Origin: Chloroflexota bacterium
Lineage (GTDB): Bacteria; Chloroflexota; Limnocylindria; QHBO01
Assembly: GCA_019348395.1 (NCBI GenBank)
Contig: JAHWJN010000024.1
Span: 1-12,471, forward strand
DNA length: 12,471 nt
Direction of reading: 5' to 3'
Below are positions 1 through 6,921 of the stretch, in pieces; within the stretch, counting starts at the first letter, position 1, and every line of letters begins with the position of its first letter. The notes beneath the pieces are model-generated. The model was not told the origin of the DNA, ran no database searches, and saw nothing but the letters and a program-made list of their open reading frames with translations. Both the position numbers and the translations under genes were made by a program.

Positions 1-110
1 AACAGCGGGTCGTACTGCTCGACGGTGTCGCCTTCCTTGACGAGCCAGCGCTCGATCGTCCCCTCGGTGACCGACTCGCCAAGCTGCGGCATCTTGATCG
101 TGGTTGCCAT
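1..110 (-). CDS. 2-oxoacid dehydrogenase E2 acyltransferase, N-terminal fragment
   Basis: The first 36 codons of a gene that leaves the window on the left. The translation begins [20 protein letters not shown] and continues [10 protein letters not shown], the opening strands of a biotinyl/lipoyl attachment domain. The lipoylated lysine, which would come a few residues further on, is outside the window. E2 proteins carry acyl groups on lipoate from E1 and transfer them to CoA, forming the core of the complex. The gene is 56 nt downstream of the E1 beta stop, with a weak AAGGG at 124-128 about 13 nt before the ATG. Position after E3, E1 alpha and E1 beta makes E2 of the same complex the natural reading. 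The acyl-transfer domain is not visible, so substrate class is inferred from the E1 genes. Confidence 0.85.
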   Translation of the reverse strand, partial: MATTIKMPQLGESVTEGTIERWLVKEGDTVEQYDPL

Positions 111-166
111 CGGTGTCGTCTATCCCTTCGGCCGTGCGTGGAGATGAATGGTGCCAGATTCGTGCA

Positions 167-1153
167 TCAGTACGCGGCCAGCTCTCGGGCGGCCGCCACG
201 ATGCGCGCCGGACCGATCATGAACCAGTCCTCGAGGGTGTGGTGGTACGGGACCCCCGGCACCTCGGGTCCGGCGAGTCGGGTCACCGGGCCGTCGAGGT
301 GCTCGAAGCCCTTCTCGGCGATAGTCGCGGCGATCTCGGCGCCGAACCCGCCGAACCGGTTCGCCTCGTGCACGACGAGCGCCTTGCCGGTCTTCTCGAC
401 CGACGCCAGGATCGTGTCGAGGTCGAGCGGTCGCAGGGTCCGCAGGTCCACGACCTCCGCCTCCACGCCGTCCTCGCGGGCCAGTGTCTCGGCCGCCTCG
501 AGGGCGCAGGTGCGCATGAACCCGTAGCAGAAGATGGAGAGGTCCTTGCCCTCGCGGGGAACCGACGCCTTGCCGATGGGCACGACGGTGTCGCCGTCGG
601 GAACCTCGGCCTTGAACAGGCGATAGGTCTTCTTGTGCTCGAAGAACATCACCGGGTCGGGGTCGCGAATCGAGGCCTTGAGCAGTCCCTTCGCATCGGC
701 AGGCGTCCCCGGCGCCACGACCTTCAGGCCCACCGTGGACGTGAAGTACGCCTCGTTCGACTGGGAGTGGTAGAGCGCGCCGTGGACCCCGCCGCCGTAC
801 GGCATGCGGATCACCATGGGGGCGCTGAAGGTGCCGTTCGAGCGGTAATGGATCCGGCTGATCTCGGAGACGATCTGGTTGAAGCCGGGGTACACGAAGT
901 CGGCGAACTGCATCTCGGCGATCGGGCGCAGGCCGTAGACCGCCGCGCCCATCGCGGCCCCGGCGATCATGCCCTCGGTCAGCGGGGTGTCGAGCACGCG
1001 CTTGTCGCCGTACTTGGCCCACAGACCGTCGGTGGCGCCGAAGACGCCGCCCTTCTTGCCGACGTCCTCGCCCAGGATCATGACCCGATCGTCGCGCTCC
1101 ATCTCCTCGTCCATGGCGGTCCGGATCGCCTCGAGGATGTTCAGCTCGGCCAT
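167..1153 (-). CDS. bkdAB: 2-oxoacid dehydrogenase E1 beta subunit, branched-chain type
   Basis: 328 aa, the usual length for a separate E1 beta subunit. E1 alpha2beta2 decarboxylates 2-oxo acids with thiamine diphosphate and passes the acyl group to lipoyl-E2 in the cytoplasm. The N-terminal pyrimidine-binding half shows GEDVGKKGGVF, DTPLTEGMIAG, EMQFADFVYPGFNQI, HYRSNG and YHSQSNEAYF. The C-terminal transketolase half contains CYGFMRT and VDLRTLRPLDLDTI. These match branched-chain (2-oxoisovalerate) enzymes better than pyruvate E1 beta as I recall the families. The ATG shares one base with the E1 alpha stop (TGATG), and a GGGAGG site lies 9 nt upstream, so translation is probably coupled. 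The reading frame stays open upstream of this ATG, but that part lies inside E1 alpha and carries no family sequence. Confidence 0.93.
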   Translation of the reverse strand: MAELNILEAIRTAMDEEMERDDRVMILGEDVGKKGGVFGATDGLWAKYGDKRVLDTPLTEGMIAGAAMGAAVYGLRPIAEMQFADFVYPGFNQIVSEISRIHYRSNGTFSAPMVIRMPYGGGVHGALYHSQSNEAYFTSTVGLKVVAPGTPADAKGLLKASIRDPDPVMFFEHKKTYRLFKAEVPDGDTVVPIGKASVPREGKDLSIFCYGFMRTCALEAAETLAREDGVEAEVVDLRTLRPLDLDTILASVEKTGKALVVHEANRFGGFGAEIAATIAEKGFEHLDGPVTRLAGPEVPGVPYHHTLEDWFMIGPARIVAAARELAAY

Positions 1154-2214
1154 CAGTGGGTACCTCCCTCGATCGGCTCGAGGGGTACCGGCGTCCCGCC
1201 GCCGGGGATCGGCTCGGCGTAGACGCGTTCGTGAGCCTCCTCGATGTTCGGCTCGGGCCGAGCCTCGGCCCGCTTGCTGGCGTCGTTGACCTCCGCCTTG
1301 ACCTCGGCGCGCAGCCGCTCCTCGACCTCGTCGGTCAAAGTTCCGCCCGCCCGCAGCTCGTTGGCGAAGCGGGGGATCGGGTCGAGCTCCTTGAGCTGCT
1401 CGACCTCCGCCGGATCGCGGTAGCGCCGCTGGTCGTCGTCGGAGGAATGGGAGGTCAGCCGCACGACCTTGGCCTCGATCAGGGACGGCCCCTCGCCCCG
1501 ACGGGCGCGCTCGTGGGCCTCCTTCGCCGCGGCGTAGCAGGCGAGCACGTCGCCGCCGTCGACCTCGACGCCCGGCATGCCGTAGCCGGCCCCGCGTGCC
1601 GCCACGGACCCGCCCGCCACCTGGCGGTCGAGCGGGACGCTGATCGCGTAGCCGTTGTTCTCGCACACGAAGATCACCGGCAGGCGGTGGACGCCGGCGA
1701 AGTTCATCGCCTCGTGGACCTCGCCCTGGTTGGCCGTGCCCTCGCCGAACTGGGTCATGGCCACCACGTCGTCGCCCTTGACCCAGGCGGCCATCGCGAT
1801 GCCGACCGCATGGAGCACCTGCGTCCCGACCGGGGAGGACAGGCTCACGATGTTGTACGGCGCCCCGCCGTAGTGCCCGGGCATCTGGCGACCGCCGGAG
1901 CTGACGTCATCGGCCTTGGCGAGGTGGGCGGTGATGATGTCCTCGGCGGTCATGCCGAAGGTCATCGCGCTGGCGATGGACCGGTAGAACGGGGCCATCC
2001 AGTCCTGCTTCGGGCGCATCGGCCATGCGGTCGCCACCTGGGCGCCCTCGTGGCCCTGTCCGGAGATGATGAACGCGATCTTTCCTGCCCGTTGCATGAG
2101 CCACATGCGCTCGTCGACGGCACGGGCGAGCAGCATGGCGCGATACATCCCGAGCACGTCCTCGTCGGTGAGGCCCAGCTCGGCGTGGCGTGGCGTGGTG
2201 TCGGTCCGTGCCAT
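1153..2214 (-). CDS. bkdAA: 2-oxoacid dehydrogenase E1 alpha subunit, branched-chain type
   Basis: 353 aa, thiamine-diphosphate-binding partner of the E1 beta encoded next to it. The cofactor motif is GEGTANQGEVHEAMNFAG starting at Gly157 and closing with Asn186-Asn187 (CENNGYAIS). The GEG variant in place of GDG, together with LTSHSSDDDQRRYR near residues 260-275, is typical of branched-chain 2-oxoacid E1 alpha rather than pyruvate E1 alpha. GGRQMPGHYG and SSPVGTQVLHAVG are conserved substrate/cofactor-channel segments. The ATG lies 17 nt after the lpdA stop, and GGAGGG at 2226-2231 overlaps that stop, so the start is well supported. The C-terminal 20 residues are Pro/Gly-rich and poorly conserved. 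Acetoin dehydrogenase is the main alternative for the family and is less likely given the HSSDDD segment. Confidence 0.93.
   Translation of the reverse strand: MARTDTTPRHAELGLTDEDVLGMYRAMLLARAVDERMWLMQRAGKIAFIISGQGHEGAQVATAWPMRPKQDWMAPFYRSIASAMTFGMTAEDIITAHLAKADDVSSGGRQMPGHYGGAPYNIVSLSSPVGTQVLHAVGIAMAAWVKGDDVVAMTQFGEGTANQGEVHEAMNFAGVHRLPVIFVCENNGYAISVPLDRQVAGGSVAARGAGYGMPGVEVDGGDVLACYAAAKEAHERARRGEGPSLIEAKVVRLTSHSSDDDQRRYRDPAEVEQLKELDPIPRFANELRAGGTLTDEVEERLRAEVKAEVNDASKRAEARPEPNIEEAHERVYAEPIPGGGTPVPLEPIEGGTH
1163..1168 (-). promoter_or_regulatory. Shine-Dalgarno site of E1 beta gene
   Basis: GGGAGG inside the last codons of E1 alpha, 9 nt before the E1 beta ATG. With the TGATG stop/start junction it picks this ATG over the longer open frame upstream and suggests coupled synthesis of the two subunits. 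Confidence 0.7.
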
Positions 2215-2225
2215 ACGGCTGTCGT

Positions 2226-2231
2226 CCCTCC
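2226..2231 (-). promoter_or_regulatory. Shine-Dalgarno site of E1 alpha gene
   Basis: GGAGGG immediately follows the first two bases of the lpdA stop (TGAGGAGGG) and sits 11 nt before the E1 alpha ATG. It supports an internal operon start rather than a separate promoter. Confidence 0.65.
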
Positions 2232-3650
2232 TCAGACGTGGATCGGTGCGCCGTCGACGGCGAGCGCCGCCTCGGGGAGCACCTCGGGCAGGGTTGGATG
2301 GGCATGCACGTTCATCGCCAGCTCGGCCGCGGTGCCCTCCACCAGCTGGGCGAACGTCGGCTCGGCGATGAGGTCGCCGGCGTGCGCGCCGATGATGTGG
2401 CAGCCGAGCAGCTGGCCGGTCTCGGCATCGGCCACGAACTTGGCGAAGCCGTCGATCTCGCCGACGATCGTCGCCTTGCCCAGCGCGCGGAACGGGAACT
2501 GGCCGCTCTTCGTCTCGCGACCAGCGGCCTTCGCCTCGTCCTCGGTCCAGCCGACCGACGCGATCTGCGGACGGCAGAAGGTGACGCGCGGCATGAGCTC
2601 CATGCGGACCGGCTCCGGATCGTGGCCCGCGAGATGCTCGACCGCGACGACGGCCTCGTGGCTGGCCACGTGCGCCAGGGCAAAGCCGGGCACGATGTCG
2701 CCGATGGCGTACAGCCCGGGCGCGCCGGTGCGCATGAACTCGTCGACCTTCACGTAGCCGCGCTCGACCTCGACCCCCTCGATGTTCTCGAGACCGATGT
2801 CCTCGGTGAGCGGCCGCCGTCCGACCGCGACGAGCAGGACGTCGGCGGTGACGTCGGTGCGCGTGCCGCCGTCCTTCGCCGCGATCTGGAAGCTCAGCTC
2901 GTTCTCGGACCTGTTGATCGTCTCGGGGTCGACCGTGCTCGCCACGTGGGTCGTGATCCCGCGCTTGCGGAAGACACGCGCCAGCTCCTTGCCGACCTCC
3001 GGGTCCTCGAGCGGCACGATCCGGTCGGCGAACTCGACGAGGTTCACCTCGGCACCGAAGTCGCGGTACATGCTCGCCCACTCGACGCCGATGGCACCTG
3101 CCCCGACGATCGTGACCCGCTTCGGCACGTCGTTGCGCTCCAGCGCCTCGTCGGAGGTGATGATCAGTCGACCGTCGGGTTCCAGTCCCGGCAGGGAGCG
3201 GGGTGCGGAGCCGGTGGCCAGGATGAGGTGGTCCGCGCTGGCCTCCACGTCGCCGGACTCGCCGCCCGAGACCCTGACGCTGGTGGGGCCGGTCAGCACG
3301 CCGTTGCCCTTGATGACGGTCACCTTGTTCTTCTTCATCAGGAACTCGACGCCGGACACGTGCTTGTCGATCACCGCGTCGCGCCGCTTCCCGAGGGCCG
3401 AGTAGTCGAGGCCGATGCCGTCGTGGCCGGCGAGGCCGAACTCGGCGCCCTGCTCGGTCACGCGGTGGAGCAGGTCCGCGGTCTCCAGCAGCGCCTTGGA
3501 CGGGATGCACCCGCGGTTCAGGCAGGTGCCGCCGAGCTTGTCACGCTCGACGAGTCCGACGGACAGTCCCAGCTGCGCGGCGCGGATGGCGCCCACGTAG
3601 CTCATGCCTCCGCCGAGGATGAGCAGGTCGAAGCGTTGCGGTTCGGCCAT
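2232..3650 (-). CDS. lpdA: dihydrolipoamide dehydrogenase (E3)
   Basis: 472 aa flavoprotein that reoxidises dihydrolipoyl-E2 with NAD+. The redox disulfide is GGTCLNRGCIPSK, Cys43 and Cys48. The NAD-binding fingerprint is VTIVGAGAIGVEWASMY. The second FAD segment is LYAIGDIVPGFALAHVASHE. The C-terminal catalytic pair is His451 and Glu456 in HAHPTLPEVLPEAA, contributed across the homodimer. Length and domain order are normal. One oddity is the N-terminal FAD fingerprint, which reads LGGGMSYVGAIRAAQ instead of the usual GxGPGGYVAAIRAAQ: one residue shorter and without the third glycine of GxGxxG. The ATG is 11 nt downstream of the thioesterase stop, with AGGGAG at 3655-3660. Placement at the head of the E1/E2 genes indicates a dedicated E3, although Lpd can serve several complexes. 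Confidence 0.95.
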   Translation of the reverse strand: MAEPQRFDLLILGGGMSYVGAIRAAQLGLSVGLVERDKLGGTCLNRGCIPSKALLETADLLHRVTEQGAEFGLAGHDGIGLDYSALGKRRDAVIDKHVSGVEFLMKKNKVTVIKGNGVLTGPTSVRVSGGESGDVEASADHLILATGSAPRSLPGLEPDGRLIITSDEALERNDVPKRVTIVGAGAIGVEWASMYRDFGAEVNLVEFADRIVPLEDPEVGKELARVFRKRGITTHVASTVDPETINRSENELSFQIAAKDGGTRTDVTADVLLVAVGRRPLTEDIGLENIEGVEVERGYVKVDEFMRTGAPGLYAIGDIVPGFALAHVASHEAVVAVEHLAGHDPEPVRMELMPRVTFCRPQIASVGWTEDEAKAAGRETKSGQFPFRALGKATIVGEIDGFAKFVADAETGQLLGCHIIGAHAGDLIAEPTFAQLVEGTAAELAMNVHAHPTLPEVLPEAALAVDGAPIHV

Positions 3651-3654
3651 GGTT

Positions 3655-3660
3655 CTCCCT
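3655..3660 (-). promoter_or_regulatory. Shine-Dalgarno site of lpdA
   Basis: AGGGAG 4 nt before the lpdA ATG, filling most of the 11 nt gap after the thioesterase stop. The spacing is short but the purine run is clear. Confidence 0.55.
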
Positions 3661-3661
3661 G

Positions 3662-4090
3662 TCAGGATCGGTTCTCGAAGGCGTCGATCCGCGCCCGCCA
3701 GTCGTCGGGAACGGGGATCGGGCGCTCGGTTTCGTAGTCGTACACGACGATGACCGATGCCACCTCGGCCGCGAGCCGTTCCCCCGAGCCGTCGGGCCCG
3801 GCGCTCATGCGATGGCTCATCGCCACGCTGGATCGGCCGACTCGGTCGACGCGCGTCTCGACGGCCACCTCGTCACCGAGCTGGATCGGCGAGCGGAAGT
3901 CGATCTCGAGCCTCGCGAGGATGAGCGGCAGGCGCTCGAAACGCTGCCGCGGCTCCAGCACCTCCGTCAGGTAGCGGACGCGGGCGAGCTCCACGTAGGT
4001 CGCGAAGACCGCGTTGTTGACGTGCCCGAAGGCGTCGGTATCGCGGAAGCGGACCTGCAGAGGCGTGCGGTGACGGAAGGCTTCGGTCAC
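3662..4090 (-). CDS. hotdog-fold acyl-CoA thioesterase (4HBT/YbgC type)
   Basis: 142 aa single hotdog domain, the normal size for 4-hydroxybenzoyl-CoA-type thioesterases, which hydrolyse acyl-CoA to free acid and CoA. Residues 14-26 read RFRDTDAFGHVNN. Asp19 aligns with the catalytic aspartate of the family and GHVNN is the usual helix cap. YVELARVRYLTEVL follows as the central helix. The start is GTG, 7 nt after the M20 peptidase stop. An ATG a few bases upstream is out of frame and stops at once. No Shine-Dalgarno site is visible, but TAGAAT lies 9 nt upstream. Its place between a peptidase and E3 suggests it acts on short branched acyl-CoAs made by the dehydrogenase. That is inference, and the true substrate is not readable from sequence. 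Confidence 0.87.
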   Translation of the reverse strand: MTEAFRHRTPLQVRFRDTDAFGHVNNAVFATYVELARVRYLTEVLEPRQRFERLPLILARLEIDFRSPIQLGDEVAVETRVDRVGRSSVAMSHRMSAGPDGSGERLAAEVASVIVVYDYETERPIPVPDDWRARIDAFENRS

Positions 4091-4097
4091 GGGATGG

Positions 4098-5285
4098 TCA
4101 TTCTAGACCGGTGCCCGGCGAGACGGCCTCGCCGGCCCGCGCCAGGAGCGCGGCGAGCAGGGTCGTCCGCGGCACGATGCTCGTCACGTCGAGCCACTCG
4201 TCGACCGAGTGATCGTCACCCCCGACCGGCCCGAGGCCGTCGATGGTCGGCACGCCGAGCGCCGCGGTGGTGTTGGCGTCGGAGGCCCCTCCGGTGGCGG
4301 CGTCCCGCAGGCCGAAGCCCAGCTCCCCGGCGATCCCCACCGCCAGCTCGACCAGGCGGCCGGAGGACTCGCTCTTCTCCATCGGAGGATGCCCGGCGAT
4401 GCGGCGCAGCTCGGTGCGCACGCCCTCCACGGTCGGATGGGCCGTCAGGCGCTCCACCTCGGCGACCGCGGCGTCGAACGCGTCGGCGGTGGCGGCACGC
4501 AGGTCGACCTGGAGCTCGCATCGCTCGGCGACGACATTGGGACGAGTCCCGCCGGCGATCACGCCCGAGTTCACCGTGACCGTCGGCCAGCGCCCGTTCA
4601 GCTCGTGGAGGGCGAGCACCTGGTGCGCCGCTTCGAGGATGGCGGACCGTCCCTTCTCGGGCTCCACGCCGGCGTGCGCCGCCCGGCCGGTGAGTGCCAG
4701 GTGGTAGTCGGCGATGCCCTTGCGGGCGCTGACGATGTCGCCGTTCGCCCGGGCGCACTCCAGGACGAAGCAGGCATCGTGCGACGGGGCCAGCTCGCGA
4801 ATGCGCGGCGTGCTGAACGGCGATCCGATCTCTTCGTCCGGGTTCGCCACGAAGGTCACCGACGGCCGGATGCCGGCGGCGTGGAGCGCGGCGAGCGCGT
4901 GCAGTCCGGCGAGCAGGCCCGCCTTCATGTCGGTCACCCCCGGCCCGGTCGCGCGGCCGTCCTCGATCCGGAACGGGCGCTCAGCGGCGGTTCCCGGATC
5001 GAACACGGTGTCCATGTGACCGATGAGCAGGAGGCGCGGGCCCTCGCCGTCGATGCGCCCGATCAGGAGGTCGCCGAGCTGCGGCCGGCCCTCCTCCGGC
5101 CGATGTGGCACGCGCTCGACCTCCGCGCCGAGCTCGCGCAGCGCATCGGCGACCGCATCGGCGACCCGGTTGACGCCCTCGGGCGTGTAGGAGCCGCAGT
5201 CAATGTCGACGAGCCCTCGGAGCTCATCGAGGAAGCGCGGCAGACGTGCGTCGATGGTGCGGCGCAGCGCGTCGAGATCGGGCAT
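4098..5285 (-). CDS. M20 family metallopeptidase, carboxypeptidase G2-like
   Basis: 395 aa, typical for M20A enzymes, which use two zinc ions to remove C-terminal amino acids or split dipeptides. Metal-site residues are all present: His90 and Asp92 in GHMDTVFD, Asp119 in GPGVTDMK, general-base Glu151 and ligand Glu152 in NPDEEIGS, a Glu in FVLECARANG, and His359 in GGDDHSVDEW. The dimerisation domain lies between about residues 180 and 295 (GRAAHAGVEPEKGRSA). HMDTV plus GPG resembles glutamate carboxypeptidase. There is no signal peptide, so it is probably cytoplasmic. The ATG at 5285 is chosen because it begins the family sequence and lies 7 nt after a TATATT box. A second ATG at 5309 would put the start inside the promoter. 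The gene heads the dehydrogenase operon and is divergent from a cyanophycin-synthetase paralogue. The substrate is unknown. Confidence 0.88.
   Translation of the reverse strand: MPDLDALRRTIDARLPRFLDELRGLVDIDCGSYTPEGVNRVADAVADALRELGAEVERVPHRPEEGRPQLGDLLIGRIDGEGPRLLLIGHMDTVFDPGTAAERPFRIEDGRATGPGVTDMKAGLLAGLHALAALHAAGIRPSVTFVANPDEEIGSPFSTPRIRELAPSHDACFVLECARANGDIVSARKGIADYHLALTGRAAHAGVEPEKGRSAILEAAHQVLALHELNGRWPTVTVNSGVIAGGTRPNVVAERCELQVDLRAATADAFDAAVAEVERLTAHPTVEGVRTELRRIAGHPPMEKSESSGRLVELAVGIAGELGFGLRDAATGGASDANTTAALGVPTIDGLGPVGGDDHSVDEWLDVTSIVPRTTLLAALLARAGEAVSPGTGLE
4100..4105 (-). promoter_or_regulatory. possible internal -10 box before thioesterase gene
   Basis: TAGAAT spans the last codons and stop of the M20 gene and ends 9 nt before the thioesterase GTG, which has no Shine-Dalgarno site. 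It could drive a near-leaderless transcript of the thioesterase-dehydrogenase genes. No -35 is evident, and the spacing differs from the 7 nt seen at the stronger candidates here. Confidence 0.3.
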
Positions 5286-5292
5286 GCGCACC

Positions 5293-5298
5293 AATATA
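5293..5298 (-). promoter_or_regulatory. -10 box of the M20/branched-chain dehydrogenase operon
   Basis: TATATT on the minus strand, followed by 7 nt (GGTGCGC) and the M20 ATG at 5285. No Shine-Dalgarno site fits in that gap, so a leaderless transcript starting at the A of ATG is the simplest reading. No good -35 match is seen 16-18 nt upstream. Confidence 0.6.
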
Positions 5299-5300
5299 CT
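5295..5300 (+). promoter_or_regulatory. -10 box of the Mur-ligase paralogue
   Basis: TATACT on the plus strand, followed by 7 nt (CACGCGC) and the ATG at 5308. A -35-like TCGAGA at 5272-5277 (4 of 6 to TTGACA) lies 17 nt upstream, inside the M20 coding sequence. No Shine-Dalgarno site is present. The box shares four bases with the opposing -10. Confidence 0.62.
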
Positions 5301-5307
5301 CACGCGC

Positions 5308-6918
5308 ATGTCGCGCCACGCCGACCATGCCGAGCGCGCCGAGCCCGAGGTCGAGCTGCTCGAGCTGCGCGTGCTGGACGGTCCGAACCGGTTCTTCACC
5401 CGGCCGGCGGTGAAGCTGGAGTTCGTCGGCTCCCGGCCGGGAGCGGCGGCGGAGGTGGCGGCCGCGGCGGGCGAGGCGGTGCGACGGCTCCACTCGGCCC
5501 TCGATCTGCCCGAGCCTCGCATCACCGAGCGCCACTCGACCGACGGGCTTCGCACCGCGATGGCCTATCCGTGGCGCCGCCGGACGATCGCGCAGGCGGT
5601 CGGGGCGGCGTCGGCGCGGCTGGCCCTGGGTCGATCCAGCGAGCGGCGGGAGCTCACCGGCCTGCGCGCGGTCGCGCTCGGGCCGCTCGCCCACCTGCCG
5701 CGGCCGCGCATCCCCATCGTGGCGGTGACCGGCACGAACGGGAAGAGCACCACCACCCGGCTCATCGCCCACGTCCTCGCCGCGGCCGGCCGGAAGGTGG
5801 GGATGACGAACTCGGACGGCATCTACGTGCGCGGCGAGCTCGTCCAAGAGGGGGACTGGACCGGCTTCGGTGGCGCGTCCCGCATCCTGGCCGAGCCGCG
5901 GCTCGACGTCGCGGTGCTCGAAACCGCGCGCGGCGGAATCCTGCTGCGCGGGATCGGCTATGCCGCCAACGACGTGAGCGTGGTGACCAACGTCTCGGCC
6001 GATCACCTCGGGCTGCAGGGCATCGACACGCTCGACGAGCTGGCCGAGGTGAAGGGCACCATCGTGCGCATCACCAAGCGCGGGGGCTGGGCGGTCCTGA
6101 ACGCGGACGACGAGCGGGTGTGGGCCATGCGCCGCCGCGCTCGCTGCGGCATCTACGCCTTCAGCACCGAGGGCCGAACCGGCGCGGTGGACGAGACGCT
6201 GCGAGGCGGCGGGCGGTCCGCCACGCTGGAGGATGGATGGATCGTCCTGCGCCACGGCCGGGGGCGTGCGCGCCGGGTGGTGGAGGCTGCCGATCTGCCG
6301 GTGACCTTCGCCGGACTGTCACGCTACAACGTCGCCAACGCGCTGGCCGCCGCGGCTGCCTGCGACGCGCTGGGGCTCCGGCGCGGCAGGATCGCCGACG
6401 GGCTCGCCGGCTTCGGACAGGACGCCGTCTCCAACCCCGGGCGGCTCAACCTCTACGAGCGGGACGGCGTCTTCGCGCTCGTCGATTTCGCGCACAACGA
6501 GGCCGGGTTGACGGGGCTGCTGGAGGTAGGCCGCTCGCTGGCGGGACGGCACCGGGTGCGGCTGGCGTTCGGCACGGCGGGGGATCGCACCGACGAGATC
6601 CTGCTCGGGCTCGGACGCGTCGCCGGCGAGGCGGACGACCTGGTCATCGCCGAGAAGCCGCACTACCTCCGCGGCCGCGATCGCGACGAGATGCTCGAGC
6701 TGCTGAGGGCAGGCGCCAGCTCGGGCGGCTACCGCCGCGATGTGCCGGCGCACGCCAGCGAGCTCGAGTCGCTCCAGGCGCTGGTCGGCCGGGCGCGCCA
6801 CGGCGATGTGTGCCTCGTCATGGCGCACGTCGAGCGGACCGAGCTGTTCGGCTGGCTGGAGGCCGAAGGCTTCCGGGCGGTCACGCTGGAACGGCTGCGC
6901 GAGCTCGTCGCCGGCTGA
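5308..6918 (+). CDS. CphA-like Mur ligase lacking the ATP-grasp domain
   Basis: 536 aa. Residues 16-40 (ELLELRVLDGPNRFFTRPAV) resemble the N-domain start of the CphA encoded downstream (IVETRVYRGPNYWNYDPAI). AYPWRRRTIAQAVGAASARL near residue 90 weakly matches a later N-domain stretch. The HxxEH motif of that domain and the whole ATP-grasp domain are missing. From about residue 135 it is a Mur ligase: P-loop GTNGKSTT at 142-149, NSDGIYVRG, ETARGGILLRGIGY, NVSADHLGLQGI, Asp393-Phe-Ala-His-Asn, GTAGDR at 422-427 and EKPHYLRGR at 449-457. All ligase motifs are intact. In cyanophycin synthetase this half attaches Arg to the Asp side chain, so ATP-dependent isopeptide ligation is likely; the acceptor and amino acid are unknown. 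The start at 5308 rather than an upstream in-frame ATG (5203, inside the M20 gene) fits the TATACT box. The gene converges on cphA with 3 nt between stops. Confidence 0.85.
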   Translation: MSRHADHAERAEPEVELLELRVLDGPNRFFTRPAVKLEFVGSRPGAAAEVAAAAGEAVRRLHSALDLPEPRITERHSTDGLRTAMAYPWRRRTIAQAVGAASARLALGRSSERRELTGLRAVALGPLAHLPRPRIPIVAVTGTNGKSTTTRLIAHVLAAAGRKVGMTNSDGIYVRGELVQEGDWTGFGGASRILAEPRLDVAVLETARGGILLRGIGYAANDVSVVTNVSADHLGLQGIDTLDELAEVKGTIVRITKRGGWAVLNADDERVWAMRRRARCGIYAFSTEGRTGAVDETLRGGGRSATLEDGWIVLRHGRGRARRVVEAADLPVTFAGLSRYNVANALAAAAACDALGLRRGRIADGLAGFGQDAVSNPGRLNLYERDGVFALVDFAHNEAGLTGLLEVGRSLAGRHRVRLAFGTAGDRTDEILLGLGRVAGEADDLVIAEKPHYLRGRDRDEMLELLRAGASSGGYRRDVPAHASELESLQALVGRARHGDVCLVMAHVERTELFGWLEAEGFRAVTLERLRELVAG

Positions 6919-6921
6919 CGG

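Larger units (their letters stand above)
5283..5310. repeat. inverted repeat holding two divergent start codons
   Basis: The perfect 7 bp arms CATGCGC (5283-5289) and GCGCATG (5304-5310) are centred on TATA at 5295-5298. Each arm contains the start codon of one divergent gene. The dyad axis of the arms, between 5296 and 5297, is also the axis of the TATA tetranucleotide. Confidence 0.75.

Noticed and set aside
111..166. Small gene or regulatory RNA between E1 beta and E2
   Set aside because: The 56 nt gap has no credible open frame or stable structure. It holds only a weak AAGGG site for E2.
2215..3510. Upstream extension of the E1 alpha frame through most of lpdA
   Set aside because: Family sequence begins only at 2214, where a Shine-Dalgarno site precedes the ATG. 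The extension is an alternate-frame shadow of lpdA, not a fusion protein.
5286..5555. Longer M20 start (90 more codons, or the ATG at 5309)
   Set aside because: The extension is Ser/Arg-rich, lies opposite the Mur paralogue, and would have to be transcribed through its own promoter region. The ATG at 5285 starts at the usual family position.
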